From an uncultured Bacteroidales bacterium (GTDB taxonomy: Bacteria > Bacteroidota > Bacteroidia > Bacteroidales > UBA932): DNA of 64,000 nucleotides. Below the pieces are notes generated by a model. The model was not told the origin of the DNA and searched no databases. It saw only the letters and a list, made by a program, of their open reading frames with translations. Positions within the stretch are counted from its first letter, which is position 1; each line of letters starts with the position of its first letter. The stretch is from the NCBI GenBank assembly GCA_934717185.1, contig CAKUYQ010000011.1, forward strand, positions 18,495-82,494, read 5' to 3'. The position numbers and the translations under genes were made by a program. Below are positions 36,788 to 45,251 of the stretch, in pieces.

Positions 36788-38308
36788 ATGAAGATATTAG
36801 ACAGATTCATACTCAAATCATTTTTAGGGCCATTCATAATGACCTTTCTCATTGTCATCTTTACTTTGGTGATGCAGTTCTTGTGGCTGTACATAGATGA
36901 ACTTGTAGGAAAAGGCTTGAGTATTGGGATAATAGCAGAATTCTTGGCATGGGGAAGCGCAACGCTCATTCCCCTTGCTTTGCCATTAGCCACACTCATT
37001 GCCTCCGTTATGACAATGGGCAATCTTGGCGAGAACAACGAACTGCTTGCCATGAAGGCTGCCGGTATATCGTTGCCAAGAATCATGCGCCCGCTGATCT
37101 ATGTTGCAGTAATAATAAGCATAGCGGCATTCTTTGCATCAAATAACCTTATTCCGGTAGCATACAACAAAGTGTACACCCTGCGCGAAGATATAGGAAG
37201 AACCAAGGAGGAGATTAAGATTCCTACCGGAATTTTCTATAACGGAATAGAGGGCTACACATTGAGAGTGGTAAGAAACGGAGAGGACGGAAAGATCTAT
37301 GAGGTGATGGTTTATGACCACAGCAAGAACAAAGGCAATGTAAGTCTCACATTGGCCGATTCCGGAATGATAAGGTTAAGTTCAGATAAATCAGGGCTTA
37401 TATTCACCCTCTACAACGGCACAAGCTATGAGGAGGACAACGTAAGAAGCTATTCAGATACAACCTTAGATCTCAACAGAGTTAACTTTACGGAGCAGGA
37501 GGTTGTTATTCCGCTAAAGAACTACAGTTTTAAGAAATCCGAAGGAGATCAGTATGATGATGCCGTAAGATCAAAGAATCTGTCCCAACAGATTGCAGAC
37601 AAAGATTCGCTCACAAAGGCATACAATGCAACCTTAGCGGCACAGACAAGAAAGGTTGTAATAAACAGCAGTATGCAGTCATCATACCAATTGGACACAG
37701 CCGAGAAATACAGGAATATGCCGCTCTTTGCGTTAGATTCCATATACTCAGACATAAAGAACGGCAAACTCAAATGGGAGGATGACCACGAGGAGCTTCA
37801 GGCAATAGCAACGGCAATAAACTATCTTCAGGAGCAGGCCGACTACTGCGATTACTACGAGAGAGAACTTTTCCAGAGCGGCTACTACAAAAGAAGAAGC
37901 GCCGTTGAGATATTCAGAAAGTTCACCCTCTCCTTCGCCTGCCTTATCTTCTTCTTTATTGGAGCTCCGCTTGGATCGATTATAAGGAAAGGAGGTTTGG
38001 GAACCCCAATAATAGTATCTGCGCTCTTCTTTGTATTTTACTGGGTAATAGATATTAGCGGTGTTAAATTAGCCAATGACGGTTCCATAGGGGCATTCCT
38101 TGGCACATTTGTCTCTACACTTGTATTGGTTCCCATAGGTGTATTCCTTACATGGAAATCTACAAAAGACTCCTCACTGTTTAACCTTGACTCCTACACC
38201 AACTTCTTTAAGAATATTGCCAAAAAAGGGTATCTTAAAGGGCAGATTGCCAAATGGAGGGAGATAAGGAGAGACCGCAGAGCTGCAAAAAGAGCAGAAA
38301 AAGCATAA
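36788..38308 (+). CDS. LptF/LptG-type permease (YjgP/YjgQ family)
   Basis: Inner-membrane component of the LPS transport ABC exporter LptB2FG; 506 aa. Three N-terminal membrane helices (about 13-115, with DRFILKSFLGPFIMTFL at the start), a large periplasmic beta-jellyroll and coiled region (about 120-375), and three C-terminal helices (about 380-465). It is longer than E. coli LptF (about 366 aa) because the periplasmic part is expanded, normal for the phylum. A second, shorter family member lies on the opposite strand past fmt. Which is F and which G cannot be fixed from sequence alone. Confidence 0.88.
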   Translation: MKILDRFILKSFLGPFIMTFLIVIFTLVMQFLWLYIDELVGKGLSIGIIAEFLAWGSATLIPLALPLATLIASVMTMGNLGENNELLAMKAAGISLPRIMRPLIYVAVIISIAAFFASNNLIPVAYNKVYTLREDIGRTKEEIKIPTGIFYNGIEGYTLRVVRNGEDGKIYEVMVYDHSKNKGNVSLTLADSGMIRLSSDKSGLIFTLYNGTSYEEDNVRSYSDTTLDLNRVNFTEQEVVIPLKNYSFKKSEGDQYDDAVRSKNLSQQIADKDSLTKAYNATLAAQTRKVVINSSMQSSYQLDTAEKYRNMPLFALDSIYSDIKNGKLKWEDDHEELQAIATAINYLQEQADYCDYYERELFQSGYYKRRSAVEIFRKFTLSFACLIFFFIGAPLGSIIRKGGLGTPIIVSALFFVFYWVIDISGVKLANDGSIGAFLGTFVSTLVLVPIGVFLTWKSTKDSSLFNLDSYTNFFKNIAKKGYLKGQIAKWREIRRDRRAAKRAEKA

Positions 38309-38324
38309 AACCATTAAAAGCAAC

Positions 38325-39314
38325 ATGAATCCAAAAGATCTGAAAATAGTATATATGGGGACCCCCGAGTTTGCGGTAGCCCCTTTGAGAGCGCTGGTAG
38401 AGGGCGGTTATAATGTAGTTAAAGTTATTACAGTTCCCGACAAACCACAGGGTCGTGGCCTTAAGATAGGGTACAGCGCCGTAAAAGAGTATGCACTTTC
38501 GGCAGGACTTGAACTGCTGCAACCTGTAAAGCTCAAAGACAATGCATTTTTAGATGAATTGAGATGTTTAGAGGCCGATCTGTTTATAGTAGTGGCTTTT
38601 AGAATGTTGCCTGCAGAAGTATGGAAGATGCCAAAGTTGGGAACATTCAACCTTCACGCATCACTGCTACCAAAATACAGGGGGGCAGCGCCTATAAACT
38701 GGGCAATAATAAATGGAGAGAAAGAGACCGGCGTCACCACATTCCTCATTGATGAAAAGATAGACACAGGGCAGATACTTATGCAGAAGAGGGTTGATAT
38801 TGGTGAGCGGGAGACCGTAGGCACTCTGTACGACCGTCTTATGGAGGTTGGCACCGGGTTGGTGTTAAAGACTGTAGACTCACTTGCAGTAGGGAGTGTC
38901 ACTCCACGTTCACAGAGTGAGGAGGAGAATAACAATGCCTCTCTTCCCGATGCTCCAAAGTTGAACAAGGTCAACTGCTCAATAGACTGGTCAAAACCGG
39001 CAGACAAGATAGAGCTGCTTGTAAGGGGACTGTCACCATATCCCGCTGCATTAGCAACAATAACAGACCAAACAGGCAAAGAGACAGGCGTAAAGATATT
39101 TATGGCCCGAGCCGATATGAAAAATGGGAATTTGTCGGGAAGCGGGAAATTAGAAGCCGGGACAATAAAAAGTGACGGAAAAACCTATCTCTCCGTTATT
39201 TGCGGAGATGGCGAGCTCTTTTTGGAGGAGTTGCAGCTTGCGGGCAAAAAAAGGATGTTGGTAAAGGATCTTCTTGCCGGCTTCAGGAACCCGGAATCCC
39301 ACAGATTCTTATAG
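38325..39314 (+). CDS. fmt: Methionyl-tRNA formyltransferase
   Basis: Transfers a formyl group from 10-formyl-THF to initiator Met-tRNA; 329 aa. Formyltransferase motifs: YMGTPEFAV, PDKPQGRG, the catalytic block FNLHASLLPKYRGAAPINWAI (Asn, His and a downstream Asp), and GVTTFLIDEKIDTGQIL. The C-terminal barrel domain (about 225-320) is present. It starts 16 bases after the LptF-type gene. It holds two exact TTGTCGGGAA decamers, in opposite orientations (38434-38443 and 39132-39141). Confidence 0.96.
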   Translation: MNPKDLKIVYMGTPEFAVAPLRALVEGGYNVVKVITVPDKPQGRGLKIGYSAVKEYALSAGLELLQPVKLKDNAFLDELRCLEADLFIVVAFRMLPAEVWKMPKLGTFNLHASLLPKYRGAAPINWAIINGEKETGVTTFLIDEKIDTGQILMQKRVDIGERETVGTLYDRLMEVGTGLVLKTVDSLAVGSVTPRSQSEEENNNASLPDAPKLNKVNCSIDWSKPADKIELLVRGLSPYPAALATITDQTGKETGVKIFMARADMKNGNLSGSGKLEAGTIKSDGKTYLSVICGDGELFLEELQLAGKKRMLVKDLLAGFRNPESHRFL

Positions 39315-39316
39315 AT

Positions 39317-39382
39317 AGCTTTGGCCTTAGCTTTTTAACTCATATTTAGAAACAGTTGTTCGCCAATGCTAACGCCAATGCT
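39317..39382. repeat. Dispersed hexamer element, copy 3
   Basis: AGCTTTGGCCTTAGCTTTTT (39317-39336) and a right arm of CGCCAATGCTAACGCCAATGC (from 39361) flank an AT-rich loop between the convergent fmt and lptG-type genes. The right arm reaches the stop codon of the permease gene. Placed to act as a bidirectional 3'-end structure. Confidence 0.65.
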
Positions 39383-40475
39383 ATTTAGGGGCGAGCCTGT
39401 ACAGCACAACGGCAATAATGGCATACAGGACATTTGGAAGCCAGATGGCGACAAACGGAGAGAGTGTTCCGGTGTGAACAAACATCTGACTGAACCTCAT
39501 GAACAGTATATATGAGAAGCTGAGGGCCAAACCTACCCCTATGTTCATTCCAATACCGCCACGTCTCTTTTTTGAGGAGAGAGAGACACCTATTATAGTA
39601 AGGATAAAGGCGGAGAAGGGCATAGCTATCCTTGTGTTCTTTTCTATCAATGAGTATTTTACCATTGCATCTCCACGCATCTCCTGCGTAGCAATAAGAT
39701 TGTCGAGTTCTTCCATATCGCTCTTCTCAACCTCGTTCTTCTTTCTGTAGAAATCTTTTACTGTAATAGCAAGGGCGGTATCTAAACTGCTCCCCTTTTT
39801 TATACTCTCTCCTGTTGTTGAATAATCTCTCAGCTCGTAGTTTGCAAGTGTCCAGCACTCCTTCTTCTCATTCCATTTTGCACTCTCAGCATACAATTTA
39901 GATTTTATGTTGTGCCCCTCTATACTCTCGAGTGTAAATCTGTAGATTGTATTGTTCCACTCGCTGAAAGATTCGGCATAGAGGAATGTTCCGGGGTCTA
40001 TCTGATAATGCGTATTCCTTCCTATATTGGACTTTTTCTCCTTTATATACCTCTCCTCAAATGCAAGCCTCCCTTTGTTGGCATGGGGTATTACAAAGAG
40101 ATTGAGCGACAGACTGAACAGAAAGATGAAGGCGGCAGAGAGCATATACGGGTACATGAGCCGTTTAAAGCTTATTCCTCCGGCTAAAATTGCAGTTATC
40201 TCTGTATTGGCCGCCATCTTTGAGGTAAAGAATATAACCGTAATAAACACAAACAGAGGGCTGAACATATTCACAAAATATGGAATGAAGTTAGCATAAT
40301 AGTTAAATACTATTGCCTGTAACGGAGCCTTCTTGTCTACAAAATCGTCTATCTTCTCACTTATGTCAAATATTATGACAATTGCAATTATAAGCAGCAA
40401 TGCCATAAGATAAGTCCCGATAAATTTTCTTATTATGTAGCGGTCTATTATTGTTATTCTAAAGTTATAATTCAT
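39381..40475 (-). CDS. LptF/LptG-type permease, short paralogue
   Basis: Second YjgP/YjgQ family protein, 364 aa, with the standard LptG/LptF layout: three N-terminal helices (IIDRYIIRKFIGTYLMALLLII...), periplasmic jellyroll at about 125-260 and three C-terminal helices (about 275-360, including ISLSSKKRRGGIGMNIGVGL). It would pair with the longer paralogue at 36788-38308 and LptB to extract LPS from the inner membrane. It lies 9 bases downstream of tgt and is probably co-transcribed with it. Confidence 0.88.
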   Translation of the reverse strand: MNYNFRITIIDRYIIRKFIGTYLMALLLIIAIVIIFDISEKIDDFVDKKAPLQAIVFNYYANFIPYFVNMFSPLFVFITVIFFTSKMAANTEITAILAGGISFKRLMYPYMLSAAFIFLFSLSLNLFVIPHANKGRLAFEERYIKEKKSNIGRNTHYQIDPGTFLYAESFSEWNNTIYRFTLESIEGHNIKSKLYAESAKWNEKKECWTLANYELRDYSTTGESIKKGSSLDTALAITVKDFYRKKNEVEKSDMEELDNLIATQEMRGDAMVKYSLIEKNTRIAMPFSAFILTIIGVSLSSKKRRGGIGMNIGVGLALSFSYILFMRFSQMFVHTGTLSPFVAIWLPNVLYAIIAVVLYRLAPK

Positions 40476-40484
40476 TCTGTTGCG

Positions 40485-41615
40485 CTAAATCTTTGTCTCC
40501 AACTTTTTAACTGTTTCATTCTTCCATCGCAGAAAATCTCCTGCCTTTATATGCTTCCTCGCCTCTTTTACAAGACTCAGATAGAATGCTAAATTATGTT
40601 CGCTTGCAATCTGTGCTGCCAACATCTCCCCCGCAATAAAGAGATGCCTGAGATATGCTTTGGTATAGGTATGGTCAACAAAGGACTCCCCTTTTGGATC
40701 TATAAGCGAGTAATCGTCTGCCCATTTTCTGTTGCGAATGTTTATCATTCCATCCCATGTAAAAAGCATGCCGTTACGGCCGTTTCTGGTTGGCATTACA
40801 CAGTCGAACATATCAACGCCCCTTGCAATCCCCTCTAATATATTGGCAGGTGTTCCAACCCCCATAAGGTATACAGGCTTCTGCTCCGGAATAAGAGGGG
40901 TTACAACCTCTATCATTTCGTACATCTTTTCTGTAGGCTCACCAACAGAGAGTCCGCCTATCGCATAGCCGTCTCTGTCCAACCCCACAACATGCTCGGT
41001 TGCCATCCGTCTCAGATCCGGATAGACACAACCCTGGATTATCGGGAAGAAAAACTGCTTATACCCATACAGAGGCTCTGTCTCATCAAACCTCTTTATA
41101 CATCTCTCTACCCATTTCTGCGTAAGTTTAAGAGACTCCAAAGCATACGAGCGCGGAGCATCTCCGGGGGTGCATTCATCCAAGGCCATAATTATGTCCG
41201 CACCAATCATTCTTTGTGTATCTACATTGTTCTCCGGGGTAAACGTATGTTTTGAACCATCTATATGCGAGCGGAAAGTACAACCCTCTTGCGTGAGCTT
41301 TCTGTTTTCGGCCAAAGAGAAGACCTGAAATCCGCCGCTGTCCGTTAACATTGGCTTCTCCCACGATATGAATCTGTGCAAACCACCGGCCTTGTTGATT
41401 ATATCAAGCCCGGGACGCAGATAGAGATGATATGTATTGCCCAATATAATCTGGGCTTTTATATCATCTGACAAATCTCTGTGATAGACCCCTTTTACAG
41501 ACCCTACTGTTCCTACAGGCATAAATATAGGGGTCTCTATAACTCCATGATCTGTGTATATAAGTCCGCACCTTGCTCTCGACTCTGTATCTTGTGCTAT
41601 CTTTTCAAATCTCAT
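40485..41615 (-). CDS. tgt: tRNA-guanine transglycosylase
   Basis: Exchanges guanine 34 for preQ1 in GUN-anticodon tRNAs, a step of queuosine synthesis; 376 aa. Catalytic aspartates are visible: D92 in LTDSGGFQVFS and nucleophile D271 in FDCVMPTRNGRNG; GGLSVGEP is also present. The CxCxxC zinc site that normally follows (in DPxCxCxxC) is replaced by DPKGESFVDHTYTKAYLRHL (about 306-325), so no structural zinc is expected. I recall the same loss in other Bacteroidota Tgt proteins, so this is probably a lineage trait rather than decay. queG, the last step of the pathway, is 3.6 kb away. Confidence 0.95.
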   Translation of the reverse strand: MRFEKIAQDTESRARCGLIYTDHGVIETPIFMPVGTVGSVKGVYHRDLSDDIKAQIILGNTYHLYLRPGLDIINKAGGLHRFISWEKPMLTDSGGFQVFSLAENRKLTQEGCTFRSHIDGSKHTFTPENNVDTQRMIGADIIMALDECTPGDAPRSYALESLKLTQKWVERCIKRFDETEPLYGYKQFFFPIIQGCVYPDLRRMATEHVVGLDRDGYAIGGLSVGEPTEKMYEMIEVVTPLIPEQKPVYLMGVGTPANILEGIARGVDMFDCVMPTRNGRNGMLFTWDGMINIRNRKWADDYSLIDPKGESFVDHTYTKAYLRHLFIAGEMLAAQIASEHNLAFYLSLVKEARKHIKAGDFLRWKNETVKKLETKI

Positions 41616-41634
41616 AAATAAAATGTTGAAGTCA

Positions 41635-41642
41635 CAAAAGTA
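41635..41642 (-). promoter_or_regulatory. Candidate -7 box for tgt-lptG
   Basis: TACTTTTG on the minus strand, 19 bases before the tgt ATG; matches TAnnTTTG and is back to back with the next promoter. Confidence 0.5.
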
Positions 41643-41654
41643 ATAAAAATAGTG

Positions 41655-41662
41655 TATATTTG
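41655..41662 (+). promoter_or_regulatory. Candidate -7 box for the BFN-nupC pair
   Basis: TATATTTG on the plus strand, matching TAnnTTTG, 56 bases before the ATG at 41719. Confidence 0.5.
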
Positions 41663-41718
41663 TGTGTTAATCCCAATTCGTCTGCGTATTGCTGAGTATT
41701 GGTTTATATCTTAAGACA

Positions 41719-42300
41719 ATGGCAAAAAGGATTCGTCTAACCGTTGGTGCACTTGCAGCCTCTCCACAGGATGGGGGGAAATTCACCTTCTTTCTGTGTC
41801 AAGAGGAGGGGGACAGGTGTATAGTTGTCTCGTTGGATCCCCCGCAGATGCATACAATGCTTTTAAATTTTAAGAGCAGCGATGAGACAGAAAGCTTTAC
41901 CATTCATTCTGTTGTGGAGAAGATTCTCAAAGCATATAGAATAGAACTGTTGGAAATTGAAGTTGGGCATAATGACAACCTTAACGAGTTTTATACAGAG
42001 GTACTCTTTTTTGACGGGGAAAAGGAGGTTAGGGAGAGGATGTCTGTTACAGATGGTATTATCTTGGCAAAAAAATTTGCTGCGCCACTGTACATATCTG
42101 AATATCTGATGGACAAATGGGGGGTTAAAATAGACCTTCCTGAGATGGAGGTTATGAAAAAAAGCATGGTCAATGAGGTAGAGTTCTTAAAGGAGAGCCT
42201 TAAGCAGGCTGTTGACAGTGAGGATTATGAAAGAGCAGCCATTATCAATAAGGAGATAGAGAAACTTAGCAAATCAAAAAGAAAGACAAAAAACAATTAA
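41719..42300 (+). CDS. Bifunctional nuclease family protein with UVR motif
   Basis: Protein of 193 aa with two parts: an N-terminal BFN/DUF151 domain (about 5-130, with ETESFTIHSVVEKILKAY and VTDGIILAKKFAAPLYIS) and a C-terminal UvrB/UvrC-type helical hairpin (about 150-188, ESLKQAVDSEDYERAAIINKEIEKL). BFN proteins have been reported to have nuclease activity in plants and are conserved in many bacteria; the bacterial role is unclear. The longer frame starts at a TTG and adds ten residues, so the ATG at 41719 (MAKRIRLTVG) is used. The nucleoside transporter follows after 18 bases. Confidence 0.85.
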   Translation: MAKRIRLTVGALAASPQDGGKFTFFLCQEEGDRCIVVSLDPPQMHTMLLNFKSSDETESFTIHSVVEKILKAYRIELLEIEVGHNDNLNEFYTEVLFFDGEKEVRERMSVTDGIILAKKFAAPLYISEYLMDKWGVKIDLPEMEVMKKSMVNEVEFLKESLKQAVDSEDYERAAIINKEIEKLSKSKRKTKNN

Positions 42301-42318
42301 TCAATAAAAATTTTTTTA

Positions 42319-43857
42319 ATGAGAAAGTATATTTTCATTTTGTTGGGGATGCTGCTGGCCTTTTCGTTACCGTTGGGCAGACTTGCAGCACAACCACAAG
42401 CACCTACAGCCGGCACCAATCCCGAACAGGTTGCCGAAGAGGTCATGTTGGGTGACGATAGCACCAACGTGATACAACAGGACACTTTACAGCAGAGTTC
42501 CGTAACAGAGATCGCTCAGGAGGAGGATAACCCGTTTAAAGCAATTTTAGCTCAAAGGACATTCTCCTTTAATATCTGGTCCATTGTAAAAGGAATCTTT
42601 GGCATGGCTGTTATCCTTTTTATCGTATGGATATTCAGCTGTAACAGAAAGAAGGTCAATTGGGGTACGGTGTTCAAGGCTTTGGCTTTGCAGTTGATAA
42701 TTGCGCTCTCTGTGCTGCTTTTCCCTGCTGTACAGTCTGCTTTTGAGGTATTCGGAAAATGCTTTGTAGCTGTTTTGGGCTGGACCAGAGCAGGTTCTGA
42801 ATTTCTCTTTGGAGATCTTGTAGACCTTAACAAGTTTGGATATATATTTGCTCTGCAGATTCTTCCTACAATAATCTTTTTCTCATCATTAACCAGCCTG
42901 TTCTTCTATCTTGGAATCCTCCAGAAGATTGTATGGGTAATGGGGTGGTGCCTTACAAAGCTCATGAAGCTCTCAGGTGCAGAATCTCTTTCGTGTGCAG
43001 GTAATATTTTCCTTGGACAGACCGAGGCTCCGCTTCTTGTTAAGGAGTATATTCCCAAGATGACGAAGTCTGAGCTTATGCTTGTCATGACAGCAGGTAT
43101 GGCAACAATGGCCGGAGGCGTGCTTGCAGCATATATAGGTATGTTGGGCAACGGGGACAGAGCTTTGGAGGTTGAATTTGCAAAACACCTTCTCTCTGCT
43201 TCTGTTATGGCAGCTCCGGGAGCTATTGCCATTGCAAAGATTCTATACCCGCAAGACGAAAAGATAGACAACTCCGTGGAGGTTTCACAGGAGAAGATAG
43301 GAAGGAATGTTCTTGATGCCGTTACCAACGGAGCATCTGACGGTCTTAAACTTGCTGCCAACGTAGCGGCAATGCTTCTTGTATTTTATGCACTTATTGC
43401 AGGTTTTAACTATATATTCCTAAAGATTGGAGACTGGACAACTTTAAATAATCTTATAGCATCCGCTACAGATGGAAGATACAACTCCCTCTCTTTGGAA
43501 TTCCTGTTATCGTATCTGTTCTATCCTGTAATATGGGTAACCGGCGTGCCTGCCGCAGATATAGCGCCAATAGGCCGTCTGCTTGGTGAAAAGCTTATCC
43601 TTACAGAGTTTGTAGGTTATCAGAGTCTTGCCGATATGATAAAAACCGGAATCTTCTCATCTCCAAAATCTATCATTATGGCAACATATATTCTTTGCGG
43701 ATTTGCCAACTTTGCCTCTGTGGGTATTCAGATTGGCGGTATCGGAGGTATTGCTCCTAACAAGAAATCTACGCTCTCCGCCTTTGGTTTCAGGGCTTTG
43801 TTCGGTGCCTCTATGGTGGCATTGGTTAGTGCTACCATGATTGGAATGTTTATGTAA
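42319..43857 (+). CDS. Concentrative nucleoside transporter (NupC/CNT family)
   Basis: Cation-coupled nucleoside importer of 512 aa. The core (about 85-510) holds the CNT gate and C-terminal domains, including GNIFLGQTEAPLLVKEYI and TAGMATMAGGVLAAYIGMLG, and ends in the family's SVGIQIGGIGGIAPN...GASMVALVSATMIGMF. Unlike E. coli NupC it begins with a signal-like segment (MRKYIFILLGMLLAFSLPLG, to about 24) and a Gln/Thr-rich linker of about 55 residues, a form common in Bacteroidota. Substrate spectrum cannot be told from sequence. Confidence 0.92.
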   Translation: MRKYIFILLGMLLAFSLPLGRLAAQPQAPTAGTNPEQVAEEVMLGDDSTNVIQQDTLQQSSVTEIAQEEDNPFKAILAQRTFSFNIWSIVKGIFGMAVILFIVWIFSCNRKKVNWGTVFKALALQLIIALSVLLFPAVQSAFEVFGKCFVAVLGWTRAGSEFLFGDLVDLNKFGYIFALQILPTIIFFSSLTSLFFYLGILQKIVWVMGWCLTKLMKLSGAESLSCAGNIFLGQTEAPLLVKEYIPKMTKSELMLVMTAGMATMAGGVLAAYIGMLGNGDRALEVEFAKHLLSASVMAAPGAIAIAKILYPQDEKIDNSVEVSQEKIGRNVLDAVTNGASDGLKLAANVAAMLLVFYALIAGFNYIFLKIGDWTTLNNLIASATDGRYNSLSLEFLLSYLFYPVIWVTGVPAADIAPIGRLLGEKLILTEFVGYQSLADMIKTGIFSSPKSIIMATYILCGFANFASVGIQIGGIGGIAPNKKSTLSAFGFRALFGASMVALVSATMIGMFM

Positions 43858-43884
43858 GAAATTATATTTCTACAATGAAATATT

Positions 43885-43918
43885 AAAGCGGATAGCCGGT
43901 AATTTGGTTATCCGCTTT
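43885..43918. terminator. Bidirectional terminator after nupC-type gene
   Basis: Ten-base-pair stem AAAGCGGATA/TATCCGCTTT (43885-43894 with 43909-43918), loop of 14 bases, followed by AGTTTTAG; it lies between convergent genes. Confidence 0.75.
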
Positions 43919-44013
43919 AGTTTTAGAGAAGTTGATAAAACGGTTATTACCTCTTTATTCAGCTTCTTTTTTGGAGCATGAGTTAAAAATTATGATGTTC
44001 TTAAAATGGTTCG

Positions 44014-44976
44014 CTAAAATTCACCGTTGGCCAATTTGCGTCTGCATGCAGCAAGCATATCATCTATCATCTCATCCAATCCCCACTTAGGATTCCACCC
44101 CCACTCCTCTCTTGCTGCAGAATCATCCATTATATCGGGCCATGAAGCAGCTATTGAAGCCTTAACAGGATCTACGTTGTAATCCCATGTAAACTCCGGT
44201 ATTCTTTTTTTAATTGCAGTAAAGAGCTGCTCCGGCGTAAAGCTCATAGATGCTATGTTAAAACTGTTTCTATGTTTTAGCTTAGTAGGATCTGCTTCCA
44301 TAAGTTGTGTTGTAGACTCAAGAGCATCCGGCATATAGATCATATCCATATAGGCATCCTTTGGAACTTCGCAGGTAAATCTGCCCTCTTTTACAGCTTT
44401 GTAGAAAACCTCTACAGCATAGTCTGTTGTTCCGCCACCCGGCATTGCACCATTTGATATTATACCCGGGAACCTTACACTCCTGGTATCAACACCAAAT
44501 TTTGTAAAATAGTAATCGCTAAGCAATTCGCCACTTACTTTGCAGACACCATAAATGGTATTTGGTCTCATTATTGTGTCCTGCGGTGTTTTGTAATGAG
44601 GGGTGTTTTCGCCAAACGCTCCAATCGAACTTGGAGTAAACAGTGCTGTTTTGTTATCCTTTGCTATGTTGAGCGAGTTAAGCAGTGCTCCCATATTTAT
44701 ATTCCAGGCCAACTGCGGATTTTTTTCGCCGGTAGCAGACAACAAGGCCACCAAGTTGTATATACCGTCTATACTGTTATCTTTAACAACCTTGTTATAC
44801 TCTTCAAAATTAAGAGCATCCAAAGAGATTGCTTTAGAAAAAGTACTTAATTTCTTAACCATTTCCGGCTTAAGATCGGCAGCAATAACATTATCCTCTC
44901 CATAAACCTTCTGAAGGTGAGGGACCAATTCCGTTCCAATCTGCCCACCGGCACCAACAACAAGAATTCTCTTCAT
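44014..44976 (-). CDS. NAD-dependent epimerase/dehydratase-type L-threonine 3-dehydrogenase
   Basis: Extended short-chain dehydrogenase of 320 aa. NAD-binding GxxGxxG at G8-G11-G14 (VVGAGGQIG), catalytic Tyr142 and Lys146 (YGVCK) and Ser in TPSSIGAFG. The sequence FPGIISNGAMPGGGTTDYAVE is characteristic of the UDP-galactose-epimerase-like threonine dehydrogenases, which oxidise L-threonine to 2-amino-3-ketobutyrate. The partner kbl is not in this window, so a different epimerase activity is not ruled out. The 275-bp upstream spacer holds a leader hairpin and a divergent promoter pair shared with queG. Confidence 0.85.
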   Translation of the reverse strand: MKRILVVGAGGQIGTELVPHLQKVYGEDNVIAADLKPEMVKKLSTFSKAISLDALNFEEYNKVVKDNSIDGIYNLVALLSATGEKNPQLAWNINMGALLNSLNIAKDNKTALFTPSSIGAFGENTPHYKTPQDTIMRPNTIYGVCKVSGELLSDYYFTKFGVDTRSVRFPGIISNGAMPGGGTTDYAVEVFYKAVKEGRFTCEVPKDAYMDMIYMPDALESTTQLMEADPTKLKHRNSFNIASMSFTPEQLFTAIKKRIPEFTWDYNVDPVKASIAASWPDIMDDSAAREEWGWNPKWGLDEMIDDMLAACRRKLANGEF

Positions 44977-45106
44977 TAATATTCAAATATTAGTTTACCA
45001 TTAAATAAAAATAGTGGAAGATGTTTTAGTAATCTTAAAATTCATTTCAATATTAAAATTGTTTTTACAAATTCAAAACAGCTTCTTAAATTTGTCAGCA
45101 GTAGAA

Positions 45107-45134
45107 TCTAAAGGGGTACAGAGCCCCCCTTAGA
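45107..45134 (-). other. Stable hairpin in the threonine dehydrogenase leader
   Basis: TCTAAAGGGG (45107-45116) and CCCCCTTAGA (45125-45134) form a 10-bp stem with one mismatch, a GC-rich island in an AT-rich spacer. On the minus strand it lies about 20-30 bases into the predicted leader RNA. No U tract follows, so it is not a simple terminator; it may be a 5'-UTR stabiliser or part of a small RNA. Confidence 0.4.
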
Positions 45135-45146
45135 AGCCAACGAATA

Positions 45147-45163
45147 CAAAAGTAATAATTTTG
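45147..45163. promoter_or_regulatory. Back-to-back -7 boxes for the dehydrogenase and queG
   Basis: CAAAAGTAATAATTTTG holds two divergent TAnnTTTG matches one base apart: TACTTTTG on the minus strand (45147-45154, for the dehydrogenase) and TAATTTTG on the plus strand (45156-45163, for queG, about 90 bases upstream of its ATG). Confidence 0.5.
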
Positions 45164-45251
45164 AACAAGTTTTACTACTTTAATATAAAAAAACAATATT
45201 ATTCTTTAATACCTTATTAATTTATTGTTATTTTTTAAGAATATCAAAGTA

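Noticed and set aside
40640..40700. tgt as a pseudogene because the zinc cysteines are missing
   Set aside because: Catalytic residues and length are intact and I recall the same replacement in other Bacteroidota; more likely a lineage variant.
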